Assembly: GCA_027080405.1 (NCBI GenBank)
Contig: JALWSL010000207.1
Span: 1 to 7,400 of the forward strand
Source of the DNA: Planctomycetaceae bacterium
Lineage (GTDB): Bacteria; Planctomycetota; Planctomycetia; Planctomycetales; Planctomycetaceae
Direction: 5' to 3'
Length of the DNA stretch: 7,400 bases
Shown: piece after piece, positions 6,549 through 7,400 of the stretch
Layout: every line of letters begins with the position of its first letter
Position numbering within the stretch: position 1 is the stretch's first letter
The notes under the pieces: model-generated
Told to the model about the DNA's origin: nothing
What the model saw: only the letters and a program-made list of their open reading frames with translations
Databases searched by the model: none
Program-made: the position numbers and the translations under genes

Positions 6549-7400
6549 CTACTGACCACTGGCGATCATGGTCGCAGTCAGCCGGTCGAGAATCTCTGCA
6601 AAAATTTCCAAAATGGAATCGGTGGCTCCTGAAAGTGTGAGAGACAGAATGGTTATTGCGAGTATCGCACGAATCGGGAAGCCGAGGATCAGAACATTGA
6701 TTTGCGGAACCGTATAGCCGAGGTAGCCCAGAGTGACGCTCAATAATGCCATCGAGGCCAGAAGTGGCGCTGCGATCTGGATCGCGATCACCATCGACTG
6801 ACTCATCAAACGCCGTATCAGTTCGAACGAGTGGATATCGACCGTAGCCAGGCCGACCGGCAATACCTCAAAGGTTTTCAACAGACTGGAGAGCATCATC
6901 AAATGCCCGTCAATCGGAGCCATCGTCAGCATCGCCGTTGTTCCGAGCAGAAACAGGAGTTGCCCGGTCGGTGATATACTGGTACCTGTTGCGGGATTGA
7001 AAATTTCACTCAACGCGGTTCCGGTCTGTTGATCAAACGACTCTCCTGCCAGTTGCAGGCCACTGAGAATGATGACCACACCCAGGCCGAGCGTCATTCC
7101 GAGCAGCAATTCGGTGCCGACGAGCCACAGCAGATCGAACATGGTGGAAGGTAACGGCCCGGTTGCGCGAAACTGGGCTCGACTGACCTGTACTTCGGGG
7201 ACAGGAGCGTTTCCGTTTTTTCGCAGCGCAGCTTCGGAAGGAATTGATTCACGATAGGCGCGGGGCGTTTCGTTGCCGCTCAAAACATGATTGCCGTCAA
7301 GATCCAGTTTCTGAAAACCACGATCCCGGATTTCCGGCAGGGCAGGTGTGACAATCAGGGCGAGCGAAAATACAAACAGAAATTTGATATTCATCGGAAT
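6549..7400 (-). CDS. fliR: flagellar export gate protein FliR, 5' end beyond window, with EF-hand insertion
   Basis: FliR forms, with FliP and FliQ, the membrane channel core of the flagellar type III export gate. The visible part is about 283 residues. Numbering from the first visible Met (7392-7394), family segments are NIKFLFVFSLALIVTPALP (2-20, the second family helix), VGTELLLGMTLGLGVVIILSG (92-112), LQLAGESFDQQTG (113-125), IFNPATG (131-137), DGHLMMLSSLLKTFEVLPVG (162-181), APLLASMALLSVTLG (209-223) and the hallmark VPQINVLILGFPIRA (229-243). This Met is probably not the start: the two codons before it read Ile-Pro, and FliR normally has a first helix followed by an 'IP' junction and a basic residue at this point. 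The missing piece would be some 40 residues. The loop between the second and third helices is about 60-70 residues where the family has roughly 15-20, and includes an EF-hand-type loop. The gene lies upstream of flhB on the same strand. Alternative: SctT of an injectisome, less likely. Confidence 0.9.
   Translation of the reverse strand: MPMNIKFLFVFSLALIVTPALPEIRDRGFQKLDLDGNHVLSGNETPRAYRESIPSEAALRKNGNAPVPEVQVSRAQFRATGPLPSTMFDLLWLVGTELLLGMTLGLGVVIILSGLQLAGESFDQQTGTALSEIFNPATGTSISPTGQLLFLLGTTAMLTMAPIDGHLMMLSSLLKTFEVLPVGLATVDIHSFELIRRLMSQSMVIAIQIAAPLLASMALLSVTLGYLGYTVPQINVLILGFPIRAILAITILSLTLSGATDSILEIFAEILDRLTATMIASGQ
7269..7304 (-). other. EF-hand-like calcium-binding loop inside FliR
   Basis: Residues 31-42 from the first visible Met read D-L-D-G-N-H-V-L-S-G-N-E. 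Compared with the 12-residue EF-hand loop, the ligand positions 1 (Asp), 3 (Asp), 5 (Asn), 9 (Ser) and 12 (Glu) and the hydrophobic position 8 (Leu) all fit. Position 6, usually Gly, is His. The flanks (FQKL before, TPRAYRESI after) could form the two short helices and resemble planctomycete EF-hand proteins. By the positive-inside rule (Lys before the preceding helix) the loop would lie outside the cytoplasm; this is inference. Confidence 0.55.

Overview
The window most likely comes from a chromosome of a planctomycete (Planctomycetota). This is inferred from protein style: two adjacent PQQ-type beta-propellers with N-terminal 'NW..(F/W)RGP.G.G' openings, common in that phylum, and an EF-hand-like segment resembling planctomycete calcium-binding loops. 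Base composition is moderate, with no sign of an insertion sequence, phage, CRISPR array, rRNA or tRNA.

Layout: (1) 1-425, plus strand: the 3' end of an unrecognised gene that runs in from the left edge. (2) 563-3255, minus strand: a two-gene operon of PQQ-like propellers. The upstream gene (1924-3255) encodes a secreted protein with a type I signal peptide. The downstream gene (563-1927) encodes a probable lipoprotein. Stop and start overlap as ATGA, so translation is probably coupled. A candidate extended -10 promoter and a purine-rich ribosome binding site precede the first gene. (3) 3256-3728: a divergent 473-base intergenic region with two clean inverted repeats, including a 17-base palindrome just ahead of fumC. 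(4) 3729-5156, plus strand: class II fumarase, fumC. (5) 5157-5383: a convergent gap. (6) 5384-7400, minus strand: flhB and, upstream of it, fliR, two integral membrane parts of the flagellar type III export gate. fliR is cut by the right window edge: the codons before its first visible Met read Ile-Pro, which continues the FliR family pattern.

The genes belong to separate functional units: extracytoplasmic propellers of unknown task, the TCA-cycle step fumarate to malate, and flagellar protein export. FlhB and FliR act in the same membrane complex. I see no functional link between the three blocks.

The most unusual observation is in FliR. The normally short loop after the second family transmembrane helix is expanded to about 60 residues and holds a well-formed EF-hand-type calcium loop. 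Also worth checking are the palindrome upstream of fumC, a 15-base tandem duplication between fliR and flhB, and the cysteine richness of the lipoprotein propeller.
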